Positions 9,627-17,746 of a stretch of 64,000 nt of DNA are shown in pieces. The translations under genes were made by a program, and so were the position numbers. Origin of the DNA: Anabaena azotica FACHB-119 (lineage in GTDB: Bacteria > Cyanobacteriota > Cyanobacteriia > Cyanobacteriales > Nostocaceae); NCBI RefSeq assembly GCF_014697625.1, contig NZ_JACJSG010000034.1, forward strand, positions 1 to 64,000, given 5' to 3'. The notes beneath the pieces were generated by a model that saw nothing but the letters and a program-made list of their open reading frames with translations, was not told the DNA's origin and ran no database searches. Every line of letters begins with the position of its first letter. The stretch's first letter is position 1.

Positions 9627-10994
9627 GTGGTTACAAGACGGATGACTTTCAGGTTATACCCCAATAAACAAATAGAGCAGTCTTTGAGGTATCACCGAAA
9701 GCTCCACAAAGACTTGTACAACGCTGCGGTATATAACCGATTTACTCAATATCAAAAATTCAATCATTCTGTTAGCTATTTCGAGCAACAGAATTGTTTA
9801 CCTGCATTTAAGGAGATTTGGACAGAGTACAAAGAAATCAATTCACAGGCTCTACAAGCAACTTTGAAGCGTGTCGATTTTGCCTTTGAGCGTTGGTTCA
9901 AAGGCTTAGGTAAACGTCCTAGATATAAATCAATTCGTCATTACTCAGGTTGGACTTATCCAGCTAAAACTGGGTATTCTGTAGAATCTAATGGTGAACA
10001 TGGTTACTTGAATCTGTCTAAAATTGGACGTATTCAGATGCGTGGCAAAGCTAAATATTGGGGAACACCTACTACTTGTACGGTTGTTTATCGTAATGGT
10101 AAATGGTACGCATCTATTACGGTTGAAGTATTAGACCAAGCTCTTAAACCAGATGTCTTACCAACTGGTGCTGTTGGGATAGATTTAGGATGTAAGTCAG
10201 CACTTTCAATTACTGATGGCGAAAGTCATCAACAAATTAAAGCACCAAAGTTTTTGAGAAATGCTGAACATCTAATCAAAAAAGCTTCTAAAGATAAAAG
10301 AAGGAAGCAATCACCAAACACAAAGAAAAAAGTTCAAGCTTCTAGAAGATGGAAAAAAGCCCAAAGTAAGGTTAGTAAACTAACTCGTCAAGTTGCTAAT
10401 CAACGACAAAATTGGGTTCATCAGGTGGCAGTAGAAATAATCAGCAGTAATAGCTTCGTTGCCACTGAGAAACTAGAAGTCAAGAATATGTCTAGTAAAG
10501 CTAAAAAATGTAAGCGCAAAAAGCAAAAAGCAGGTTTGAATAAGTCAATACTTGATGTTGGGTTTGGGATGCTTCGTAGTACCATCAAATATAAAGTTGA
10601 ACAAATTGGTGGTGTGTTTATTGAAGTCCCAACCAAAAAAGTAAAACCTAGTCAAACCTGTCCTAAATGCGGTCATCAGCACAAGAAAACTCTTGATATC
10701 AGGGTTCATAATTGTGAGATTTGTGGATACTTTCAAGACCGTGATATTGCTGCTGCCGAAGTTATGCTTTACTATGCTCAAGGTAATCTACCGGGGGTAG
10801 GAACTACCCTCGAAGATGCTGATGTCACTAGCTCTACCTCACGTACTGGCTCATCTGCGGGAAGCATGAAGCAACTAGGGCAAATGAAGCGTCAAAAATT
10901 CAACTCTACTGGGGTGGATGTAGAAACTCACCCCGATAACGTTGTAAGAGTGAGTAGTTCATATTTTTCTATCAGGCGGAGCAGCATGAGGTAA
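9627..10994 (+). CDS. tnpB: TnpB, RNA-guided nuclease of the IS200/IS605 group
   Basis: TnpB is the transposon-encoded ancestor of Cas12; it uses an omega RNA from the element's right end to cut DNA. The 455-residue protein has the N-terminal helix-turn-helix region (MTFRLYPNKQIEQSLRYHR) and an OrfB domain. All three RuvC acidic residues are visible: Asp in GIDLGCKSAL, Glu in VATEKLEVKNM and Asp in QDRDIAAAEV. A zinc ribbon lies between (CPKCGHQH, then CEICGY). It therefore appears catalytically intact although its tnpA partner is dead. The start is the GTG with AGGAGA 11 bases upstream. The last 25 or so residues (after GVDVETHPDN) look like read-through of the right end into flanking DNA. 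Confidence 0.93.
   Translation: MVTRRMTFRLYPNKQIEQSLRYHRKLHKDLYNAAVYNRFTQYQKFNHSVSYFEQQNCLPAFKEIWTEYKEINSQALQATLKRVDFAFERWFKGLGKRPRYKSIRHYSGWTYPAKTGYSVESNGEHGYLNLSKIGRIQMRGKAKYWGTPTTCTVVYRNGKWYASITVEVLDQALKPDVLPTGAVGIDLGCKSALSITDGESHQQIKAPKFLRNAEHLIKKASKDKRRKQSPNTKKKVQASRRWKKAQSKVSKLTRQVANQRQNWVHQVAVEIISSNSFVATEKLEVKNMSSKAKKCKRKKQKAGLNKSILDVGFGMLRSTIKYKVEQIGGVFIEVPTKKVKPSQTCPKCGHQHKKTLDIRVHNCEICGYFQDRDIAAAEVMLYYAQGNLPGVGTTLEDADVTSSTSRTGSSAGSMKQLGQMKRQKFNSTGVDVETHPDNVVRVSSSYFSIRRSSMR
10860..10960 (+). ncRNA. Candidate omega RNA (reRNA) overlapping the tnpB 3' end
   Basis: In IS200/IS605 elements the guide RNA spans the tnpB 3' end and the right end, with the guide taken from flanking DNA. Here GGGGTG (10911-10916) pairs with CACCCC (10929-10934) to form a hairpin, followed by a GT/AG-rich stretch to the probable right end. 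The exact end is unknown, so the guide sequence cannot be stated. Confidence 0.45.
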
Positions 10995-11174
10995 TGTAGA
11001 GGTTTCCTCATCTGGAGTGAGCAGAGGTATGCCCAAATGTTTCCTTGCGGCTTCTTCTGCTAACTTATGGTCTTGTTCACTATGAAACTGACCCTCATCT
11101 AATAAGTGTTTTTCCCTGATCGCTGCATCTCGACTGGGTGGTTTTCCATTCTTCCACTTGTACCTAAAATCCAT
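10959..11174 (-). CDS. Small charged hypothetical protein
   Basis: A 71-residue, hydrophilic protein with many Lys, Glu, Asp and His (MDFRYKWKNGKPPSRDAAIR; HLLDEGQFHSEQDHKLAEEA). The first 55 residues look like a compact helical domain. I do not recognise a family. Its last codons and TGA overlap the presumed right end of the IS605-type element, so the C-terminus may have been altered by the insertion. It is convergent with tnpB. It could be a chance frame, but the amino acid composition looks protein-like. Confidence 0.5.
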   Translation of the reverse strand: MDFRYKWKNGKPPSRDAAIREKHLLDEGQFHSEQDHKLAEEAARKHLGIPLLTPDEETSTLPHAAPPDRKI

Positions 11175-11341
11175 AATTCAAAAGCAGCCTTGTCTGCATT
11201 TATACTCCTATAATAGTAATATTAGGTAGTTAGAGAAAATAATTCCTCTATCATAGGTAAACGTTCGGGAAAGCCTGGGGAGTGAAGGGGATGAGGGAGA
11301 GCTATCAACTATGGACTAATGACTAATGACTAATGACTAAT

Positions 11342-11366
11342 GAAAAAACCTCCCTTGGTGGGAGGT
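11342..11366 (-). terminator. Intrinsic terminator of the repeat membrane protein
   Basis: On the minus strand a 7-bp stem (ACCTCCC/GGGAGGT) with a 5-base loop is followed by six T. It lies about 30 bases past the stop codon at 11397. Confidence 0.85.
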
Positions 11367-11396
11367 GGAAATATAGAGCGGAGACAACTGATTGAC

Positions 11397-14300
11397 CTAG
11401 ACCAGAACAACAGCGATCGCACCACCTATGGCGGCGAAAATGGCTGAGACTATCGCTGTGGCAAATAACCACCAAGCGGCTGAGGCTGCGGCTTTACGGG
11501 TTTCTTCGGCTTGCCGTTGGGCTTGATGTTTGACTTCTTCTAGACGGCGTTGCGCTTCTAGTTGTAGGCGTTCGGCGCGTTGTAAGACGGTGTTACGCGC
11601 CCTTTCAATTTGGTCAATAATCCGGTTAGCGTCTTCCTGGGAGATGTCCTCGCGGGAACTAACAATGGCTACTAAGGTGTCACGGTTGAATGAAGACAGG
11701 CGATCGCGCAAAGCATCGAATCCGGACTGTGGGTCTTCAAATAAAGTACGCACATCACGCTTAATACTATCATAGTTGAGTTCGGGACGTTCCAAACCAT
11801 TGAGGTAATTGCGAATCCGGGCGAAAATGCCCTCAATTACGTCTTGAATCCGGCGTTGGATACTCCGCACTTGCTCAACAAATTGATCCCTTACAGAGAC
11901 TATATTATCGGCAATTCTGGCGGCTTCCTCATCGCTGAGGTCTTCGCGAATCTTCAGCAGGGCGATAATGGTAGAACGGTCAAAATGAGCTAGGCGATCG
12001 CTCAAGCTTTCTACACCCACTCTGGGGTCATGCAGCAAGAGTTGCAAGTCACGCTTAATTCCTTCTGGATTGAGTTCTTCCTTACCAGTTTGCCGTAAGT
12101 ATTCTTCCAAATAAGCTTGGAATGTCTGTACTCGTTGCTGTGTACGAGTAGCTAAACGACGTGGCGCACGGATAATATTGCGGATGGAACCCTGTACAGA
12201 GTCAATTACTTGATTGACTTGTTCTTCGCTCAAGTCTTGGCGTTGGCTGAGTAATTTAACTAAGGTATCCCGGTCTACTTGCGATAAGCGACGACGCAAA
12301 GCAACTGCACCTTCTCTGGGGTTTTCAAACAGTCTAGTTAAATCCCGTTGAATTCCTTCGGGGTTGAGTTCTGCTTTACCAGTCTTCCGCAGATAGTCGG
12401 AAATGGTGGTGGTCACAGAGTCGTATTGTTCTTTGGCTTTGTCGGCTACTATTTGCGGTGTGTGGCGGACATTATGCCAAGAATCCTCCACAGTATTGAT
12501 AATTTGATGTACTTGGTCTTCGCTAATATCTTGGCGTTGACTGAGCAACTGTACAAGTGTATCGCGGTCAAAGCGAGACAACCGCGCCCGAATTGCAGAG
12601 ATTCCGGCTTGGGGATCAGACAATAAGGTTTTCAGGTCAGCGCGGATAGCATCGGGGTTTAGTTCACTTTTGCCAGTGTTACGCAGATATGACTCGACAT
12701 TCAACCACAGGGTTTCGGCTTGATATCTGGCTTGGTCTGCCAGGTTCTTGGATTCTAAGAGGACGCGATCGCGCTGTCTTTCCAACTCATCGATAATTCT
12801 GTCTGGTTCCCCTGGCTGCATATCATTGCGTTCTAGCAATATCTGCTGCAAGGGATAACGGTCAACGATTACCAATCGCCGGGACAGGGTTTCATAATCT
12901 GCATCTTGGTCTGCCAATATGGGTTTGAAATCTCTCTCAATCCCTTCGGGAGTCAAATCTGCCTTACTAGTAACCAGCAGATAACTTTCGATGCGGCGTT
13001 GCAAATCTTGGGTAATTTCCCTTTCTTCTTCAGCTGCGACTATCACTAGCACCGCTTGACGTACAGCTTCTAGTCTGTCAGCTATATGCTGAATTTGGGA
13101 TTGGGTGAGAAGTCCCCGTTGTTGGAGAATATTGACGAAATCTTGACGAGAAAGCCTTTCTAGTTCCCGGCGTACTGTACCAGGGTCGGCGGCTGGGTCA
13201 TAGATAACATCGCGGAACTCTTCGGCAATTCTTTGTTCACTCAACTGCCAAGCATAGGTGTTTGACAGATAGTTCTCTACATCCGCCCGAATGGGGCTGT
13301 AGGGTTGTGAGGGAACGGGTAAGCCTAATTTATCTGCTTTTTCTGTGGCTTTGTCTTTAGCTGTGGTCAGTGCTTGCCAGATTTTTTCTACATCTAAATC
13401 AGACAAGTCTGTTCTCCCCAAAGCAACCCCAGTTAAGGCGGATATCCCTTGCTGGATGCTGCTTTGAATTGGCCCTACTGGGGCAGATTTTTGGTCAGCT
13501 TCCTGAGAGGAACGGGTTTCAGCAATTAACCTATCCAATTTAGCGCTGAGTTCATCAGTTTTAGCTTGTCCGGGTGGGAGTGATTTGAGATAATCAACCA
13601 ACTCAGCCAAATGGTCTTGGGTAGGTTGGTGTTGAGACACGGTTTGCTGCCAAACTTTGTATAGGGTGTCAGCTATGCGCTTGGTATCTCGCTGGGAAAG
13701 GTCGGTACGGCTGCTAACTAGGTCGATGAACTTTTGGCGATCGATATTGTGTAAGTCGGGACTGCCGGCGATCGCTTTTACTTGCGGATCATTTAGTAAC
13801 CTTTCAAACTCACTGCGAATATTAGATATGTCTAATTCTGGTGGACGCAGTTTTTCAATATAATCTTCTATGTTTTCGCGAATGCTGATTGGATCAATTG
13901 CACTGCCCAATTCCCGACGCACGGCTGCTGCTGCGGCTTCGGCTGTAGCTACTACTTGCTGATTCACAGCCTTTGCACCTAAAGCGGCTGTGGCTGTTCC
14001 CATAATTGCCTGAAAGCCAGAGGTCGCGGTGTTAACTACCGAACCGATGAGGGAACCAACTGTTGTGGAACTCACCCACATCAGCAACAAAAAGTATGCG
14101 CCCCAAATGACTAAACCAAGAATTGCACCCAATCTGGGGTCGAGAATGACTAGGCTAAGTTTAACGGCGAGGAAAGATGCAATTAATAAGGCGATGGTCA
14201 CAGTGATTAATGTCCACAACCCCACAGCCGTACCAATCTTGCGAACAGTGCCGCCAAAACTTCCTGACTCCCCTGTATGTGAGTCTGAATCAGATGAACG

Positions 14301-14519
14301 CCCCAAGTAAGAAATACCTGCGGCAACGGAGAGGTTAGTTAATACTAGCTGGAAGGCGAAAGCTAAAATGACACCAGACAGTAAAGCCACAAAAAAGCGC
14401 GGCCCTGAAGTCAGCACCGAAGCCTGTGCTGGTGTAACACCTGTAGTATCCACTGGAATCTGTGCCGCCCACCATAGGGGCCGGAAGAGTTCCAGTGTAA
14501 TTTCCGTACTTTGAAACAT
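11397..14519 (-). CDS. Large membrane-anchored protein with seven helical repeats, function unknown
   Basis: The 1040-residue protein begins with four likely membrane segments (about 42-66, 95-120, 128-153 and 155-185) and ends with one more (WWLFATAIVSAIFAAIGGAI). Between them lie seven related units of roughly 75 residues, spaced 85-110 apart. Each has a start such as YLRNTGKSELNPDAIRADL, a middle such as RLSRFDRDTLVQLLSQR and an end such as DISEDQVHQIINTVE. The last four units are most alike. Long Gln/Arg/Glu-rich helices connect them and probably form coiled coils. The repeats likely project into one compartment as a rod. The gene is monocistronic: an intrinsic terminator follows it, and the gap to the divergent hli genes holds their promoter. 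I do not recognise a family function. Confidence 0.85.
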   Translation of the reverse strand: MFQSTEITLELFRPLWWAAQIPVDTTGVTPAQASVLTSGPRFFVALLSGVILAFAFQLVLTNLSVAAGISYLGRSSDSDSHTGESGSFGGTVRKIGTAVGLWTLITVTIALLIASFLAVKLSLVILDPRLGAILGLVIWGAYFLLLMWVSSTTVGSLIGSVVNTATSGFQAIMGTATAALGAKAVNQQVVATAEAAAAAVRRELGSAIDPISIRENIEDYIEKLRPPELDISNIRSEFERLLNDPQVKAIAGSPDLHNIDRQKFIDLVSSRTDLSQRDTKRIADTLYKVWQQTVSQHQPTQDHLAELVDYLKSLPPGQAKTDELSAKLDRLIAETRSSQEADQKSAPVGPIQSSIQQGISALTGVALGRTDLSDLDVEKIWQALTTAKDKATEKADKLGLPVPSQPYSPIRADVENYLSNTYAWQLSEQRIAEEFRDVIYDPAADPGTVRRELERLSRQDFVNILQQRGLLTQSQIQHIADRLEAVRQAVLVIVAAEEEREITQDLQRRIESYLLVTSKADLTPEGIERDFKPILADQDADYETLSRRLVIVDRYPLQQILLERNDMQPGEPDRIIDELERQRDRVLLESKNLADQARYQAETLWLNVESYLRNTGKSELNPDAIRADLKTLLSDPQAGISAIRARLSRFDRDTLVQLLSQRQDISEDQVHQIINTVEDSWHNVRHTPQIVADKAKEQYDSVTTTISDYLRKTGKAELNPEGIQRDLTRLFENPREGAVALRRRLSQVDRDTLVKLLSQRQDLSEEQVNQVIDSVQGSIRNIIRAPRRLATRTQQRVQTFQAYLEEYLRQTGKEELNPEGIKRDLQLLLHDPRVGVESLSDRLAHFDRSTIIALLKIREDLSDEEAARIADNIVSVRDQFVEQVRSIQRRIQDVIEGIFARIRNYLNGLERPELNYDSIKRDVRTLFEDPQSGFDALRDRLSSFNRDTLVAIVSSREDISQEDANRIIDQIERARNTVLQRAERLQLEAQRRLEEVKHQAQRQAEETRKAAASAAWWLFATAIVSAIFAAIGGAIAVVLV

Positions 14520-15039
14520 TGTATGTATTTCCTTCTTCTAAGCAATATAAATTTGGATGGATTTAGAATTTCGTCAGCAAAATCTGCAGTTTCTGTATCT
14601 ATCGCAATACCCAAATGTTCTTGCTTACAGAATCCAAGAATTTAGTACATCAAAACATCCCTCCAAAGTTTGAAACCTATATCCTACGGTAGATAGAATT
14701 TATATTGTTTAAGGCTAGCAATCTTCTAATAATATCTTGATAAAATCGGGTGAAAACGCTTGCTAGCTAAGGTTATGTCCGTTTTATTTCTAATTACTTA
14801 TTGTTAGATAATTTATTTCTTTAAATTAGCTGTTTATCAAGGTAAAAATATTAGAGATTTACATTTATTTACAAATATTATTTTTATCACCATCTGGAGG
14901 GGTATTTAACAGTATAAAAATGCCTCAAGCTATCGTCCGCTAGAAGTGGCTATAGTTTGTGTCCATTGACGGAAAGCAGTTGACTGATTAATAGCTAAAG
15001 TTAAGTTAAGTAACAAATGATTTGATTCGGAACAAGCAA
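14520..15039. other. Divergent promoter region before hli genes
   Basis: An AT-rich region without a gene between the repeat membrane protein and hliA. It holds the HLR1 motif at 14858-14875 and a possible -10 (TATAAA, 14913-14918) for the hli cluster. Confidence 0.6.
14858..14875 (+). promoter_or_regulatory. HLR1 element (RpaB binding motif)
   Basis: TTTACATT-TA-TTTACAAA matches the cyanobacterial HLR1 consensus, two (T/G)TTACA(T/A)(T/A) half-sites separated by two bases, at every position. RpaB binds such sites and controls high-light genes. It lies upstream of a possible -10 at 14913-14918, where an activating site would be expected. Confidence 0.75.
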
Positions 15040-15243
15040 ATGCAAACCCGCCCCTCCACTGACTTACCAACAGTTGCTACAGAGTATAACGGCGTAGATC
15101 GTAATGCTTTCCTGTTTGGTTCGACTCCCCAAGCTGAACTTTGGAATGGTCGTTTTGCCATGATTGGTTTCTTAGCTTATTTATTGTGGGATTTAGCAGG
15201 CTATAGTGTTCTGCGCGACGTATTACACTTCATCGGTTATTAG
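15040..15243 (+). CDS. hliA: High-light-inducible protein (Hlip), first copy
   Basis: A 67-residue single-helix thylakoid protein of the Hlip/SCP family, which bind chlorophyll and carotenoid and protect photosystem assembly under excess light. The chlorophyll-binding signature is clear (AELWNGRFAMIGFLAYLL). I chose the ATG at 15040 (MQTRPSTDLPTVATEY), which matches the start of the two paralogues better than the TTG at 15022. No strong ribosome site is visible. It is followed 46 bases later by a second copy and is likely co-transcribed from the HLR1-controlled promoter. The symbol is generic. Confidence 0.9.
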   Translation: MQTRPSTDLPTVATEYNGVDRNAFLFGSTPQAELWNGRFAMIGFLAYLLWDLAGYSVLRDVLHFIGY

Positions 15244-15289
15244 AAAATTAAATATTTACTAAAAAACAATTTATTTAGGAGAAAAAACA

Positions 15290-15502
15290 ATGGCTACTCA
15301 AGAAACTCGTCCAGCTACCGATTTACCAACAGTTGCTACAGCATATAACGGCGTAGATCGTAATGCTTTCATCTTTGGTTGGAATCCCCAAGCGGAATTG
15401 TGGAATGGTCGCCTAGCTGCGATCGGCTTTTTAGCTTACTTACTGTGGGATTTAGCAGGTTATAGCGTTCTGCGTGATGTATTACACATCATCGGTTACT
15501 AA
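15290..15502 (+). CDS. hliB: High-light-inducible protein (Hlip), second copy
   Basis: A 70-residue Hlip, MATQETRPATDLPTVATAYN at the N-terminus and AELWNGRLAAIGFLAYLLWD as the pigment-binding helix. A TAGGAG ribosome site precedes the ATG by about eight bases. It differs from the third copy at only three residues seen (Ile/Leu, Asn/Thr and His/Arg), showing a recent duplication. The Met of the usual NGRxAM signature is Ala here. It acts in the thylakoid membrane, probably as a dimer around chlorophyll. Confidence 0.93.
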   Translation: MATQETRPATDLPTVATAYNGVDRNAFIFGWNPQAELWNGRLAAIGFLAYLLWDLAGYSVLRDVLHIIGY

Positions 15503-15531
15503 ATTGTCATTAGTTGATTGACAATTGACCA

Positions 15532-15651
15532 GGACTTACGCAATTGGCACTTGGGGTAGGGTGCGTCAGATGTGGAAAATCCACAGAATGTGTAGGAAAT
15601 TATTGGTGCTGACGCACCCTACAGTTAGTTTGATGACACTTGCGTAAGTCC
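15532..15651. repeat. MITE-like element between hli copies (GGACTTACGCAA termini)
   Basis: A 120-bp palindromic element with perfect 12-bp ends GGACTTACGCAA and TTGCGTAAGTCC. Inside, TAGGGTGCGTCAG and CTGACGCACCCTA form a second inverted pair. Copies of the same type lie at 56294 and 57324. Confidence 0.85.
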
Positions 15652-15699
15652 CACTGACAACTGACAACTGACAATTACCAAATTTTAGGAGACACAACA

Positions 15700-15912
15700 A
15701 TGGCTACTCAAGAAACTCGTCCAGCTACCGATTTACCAACAGTTGCTACAGCATACAACGGCGTAGACCGTAACGCTTTTCTGTTTGGTTGGACTCCCCA
15801 AGCGGAATTGTGGAATGGTCGCCTAGCTGCGATCGGCTTTTTAGCTTACTTACTGTGGGATTTAGCAGGTTATAGCGTTCTGCGTGACGTATTACGCATC
15901 ATCGGTTACTAA
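15700..15912 (+). CDS. hliC: High-light-inducible protein (Hlip), third copy
   Basis: A 70-residue Hlip nearly identical to the preceding copy, with the same N-terminus and the pigment-binding helix AELWNGRLAAIGFLAYLL. A TTAGGAGAC ribosome site precedes the ATG. A palindromic repeat element separates it from the second copy, so it may be co-transcribed through that hairpin or expressed separately. A strong hairpin terminator follows at 15963. Function is inferred from the family: photoprotection in the thylakoid membrane. Confidence 0.93.
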   Translation: MATQETRPATDLPTVATAYNGVDRNAFLFGWTPQAELWNGRLAAIGFLAYLLWDLAGYSVLRDVLRIIGY

Positions 15913-15962
15913 ATTTAAAGCTTATTTCTATGTAAGGAGTTAACCCTGGCAGAGAAATTCAT

Positions 15963-15999
15963 AAATACCCGACTTCTTAGAGAAGTCGGGTATTTATTT
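15963..15999 (+). terminator. Intrinsic terminator after hliC
   Basis: A perfect 15-bp stem (AAATACCCGACTTCT and its complement) with a 3-base loop is followed by ATTTT. It closes the hli cluster and, being A-flanked, may also act on the opposite strand. Confidence 0.88.
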
Positions 16000-16160
16000 T
16001 AAAAAATTCTTTGACCAATACGTTTAAGAATTTGCCAGATATTGTACAGTTCTTTGGCAGAAGTAAACAAAGCAAAGACCCGTGATAAATCATACTCTGG
16101 TCTGTCTGCTTCTCGCCTTACTTTGATAAATAAAATATGTGGATGGGGCAGTTGACAAAG
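15999..16160 (-). other. Start-less open frame, possible gene remnant
   Basis: About 52 codons are open on the minus strand, reading PHPHILFIKVRREADRPEYD then LSRVFALFTSAKELYNIW to a TAA at 15999. The sequence looks protein-like, but no ATG, GTG or TTG starts it and a TAG lies just upstream. It may be a truncated gene end; it may be chance. Confidence 0.2.
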
Positions 16161-16167
16161 CTATCTC

Positions 16168-17517
16168 TTAAATTAAAAATCGAACTAACACATATAAAGC
16201 TGAAGTCACTAGTTGCAATATTGTCACAGGAACGCCATAGTGCAGAAAAGTTTTAAATGAAATGCGCCTTCCGTGCTGTTCAGAAATACCTGCCGCTACG
16301 ATATTAGAAGATGCGCCTACAAGTGTGCCATTACCTCCCAAAGTTGCACCAAACATCATGGCGTAAAACAAAGGTAAAACCTCTGGAGGAAACTGTCCTG
16401 AAAAATCTCTTGCTAAAACTTCTGCTGGTGCTAATCCTACAGTTACAACATATTGTTTAAGTAGGGGAACCATTGCCACAACTAGCGGAATATTAGGTAC
16501 AACACTGGATAAGATACCGACAAAGAATATCAAAACTAAAGAACCCAAGATAATATTTTTTCCTAAAATTACAGCCAATACTCCCGATAAACTATTAATT
16601 ACACCAGTCTTTTCTAACCCGCCAATCAGCACAAAGATACTCATAAAAAATATCAATGTACTCCAGTCTACATCTCGTAAAATATTATTAACTGTATCAA
16701 TCTTGCTATGGTGAGATAATAGTAAAGCTAAAGCTGCACCTAATAAAGCTACCGCCGCCGGAGAAATTGGGATGGGGAGAGATTCACCAATGACAAAAAA
16801 TAGTAGTACAAAGGCAGCAATTACTGCACCCGCAGTTAACACTCGTGGATGATTGATTTGGGGATGTGGTAGTGCTTCCAAATTCTCTAATCTGGTATGC
16901 CAAATCTTCCGGAATAAAAAAGGTAAAGTAGCAGTGACAGTGGCAACAGCAATGACACCCCCCAAACTCAATTTTCCTAAATAATCTATAAAACTAATAT
17001 TAACAGCATCGCCCACAATAAATGTAGCTGGGTCGCCAACTAATGTTAACAATCCGGCACTATTGGCAATTAATACCATCAATATGAGTAGGGGAACAAA
17101 ATTTATGCCGATTTCCTCAGCCATTGGTGGAATTAGAGGCGCTAACAACATTACTGTTGTTGCATTGGGTAATAAGGCACAAATGGGAGTGACTATACCG
17201 ACAATACCCAGTAACAGACGTTTACCATCGCCTTTAGCCAAGATGACTATTTGTGTTGCTAAATATTCAAAGATTTTTGTTGGTTCAAATGCCCTCACCA
17301 ACACCATTACCCCAAAAAATAACCCCAATGTGCCATAACTATTACCAATGTAAGCAACAGCTTCTGATAACGTCATAACGTTGGTAAAGACTAAGATTAA
17401 TGCCCCTAACAATGCAGCAATAGTTAAATGCACCCATTCCGTCATAATGACGAAGATGACGCTGATAAATATGATGATAGTTAGGAGTGCTTGCCAGTTT
17501 TCCACTTCGTACTCCAT
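16168..17517 (-). CDS. SLC13/ArsB-NhaD superfamily permease
   Basis: A 449-residue inner-membrane transporter with about 11-12 hydrophobic segments. The ArsB/NhaD (ion transporter) signature is visible in the middle: LLPNATTVMLLAPLIPPMAE and SAGLLTLVGDPATFIVGDAV. The second half repeats the fold (VPNIPLVVAMVPLL; GATLGGNGTLVGASSNIV). Family members exchange Na+ for H+ or move arsenite or dicarboxylates; the substrate here cannot be read from sequence. It lies downstream of a universal stress protein gene on the same strand, but an intrinsic terminator separates them. No strong promoter was identified. Confidence 0.9.
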   Translation of the reverse strand: MEYEVENWQALLTIIIFISVIFVIMTEWVHLTIAALLGALILVFTNVMTLSEAVAYIGNSYGTLGLFFGVMVLVRAFEPTKIFEYLATQIVILAKGDGKRLLLGIVGIVTPICALLPNATTVMLLAPLIPPMAEEIGINFVPLLILMVLIANSAGLLTLVGDPATFIVGDAVNISFIDYLGKLSLGGVIAVATVTATLPFLFRKIWHTRLENLEALPHPQINHPRVLTAGAVIAAFVLLFFVIGESLPIPISPAAVALLGAALALLLSHHSKIDTVNNILRDVDWSTLIFFMSIFVLIGGLEKTGVINSLSGVLAVILGKNIILGSLVLIFFVGILSSVVPNIPLVVAMVPLLKQYVVTVGLAPAEVLARDFSGQFPPEVLPLFYAMMFGATLGGNGTLVGASSNIVAAGISEQHGRRISFKTFLHYGVPVTILQLVTSALYVLVRFLI

Positions 17518-17543
17518 ACAGTTTATTTGGTTGCATAATAGCG

Positions 17544-17575
17544 AAAAAAGCCGCCTAAGTATATAGGTGGCTTTT
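17544..17575 (-). terminator. Intrinsic terminator of the stress-protein gene
   Basis: On the minus strand AAAAGCCACCT pairs with AGGCGGCTTTT (one G-T pair), followed by a run of T. It lies about 170 bases past the universal stress protein gene and just before the permease start at 17517. Confidence 0.8.
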
Positions 17576-17746
17576 ATGGATATTTTAAATTTAGGTAAAT
17601 AATTTCAGAAACTATACCAAGTCCGGCTAATTACTTAAGATATGCTTGGTTGAGTCGGTAATGGGTCATGGGTAATTGTTTTCTACCATTACCAGTTACC
17701 AATTACCAACCTTCAGGATATGATAAGTGTTTAAGCGGACATGATA

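Larger units (their letters stand above)
9155..10960. mobile_element. IS605-type element (tnpA remnant plus tnpB), ends not mapped
   Basis: Divergent tnpA and tnpB with 64 bases between their starts give the IS605 arrangement. The left end lies beyond 9155, perhaps near 9000-9050; the right end lies near 10960, where the tnpB frame runs into unrelated sequence. Transposition would need TnpA supplied from another copy. Confidence 0.7.

Noticed and set aside
12348..14310. Plus-strand open frames inside the repeat membrane protein gene
   Set aside because: Antisense shadows with no ribosome sites and low-quality composition.
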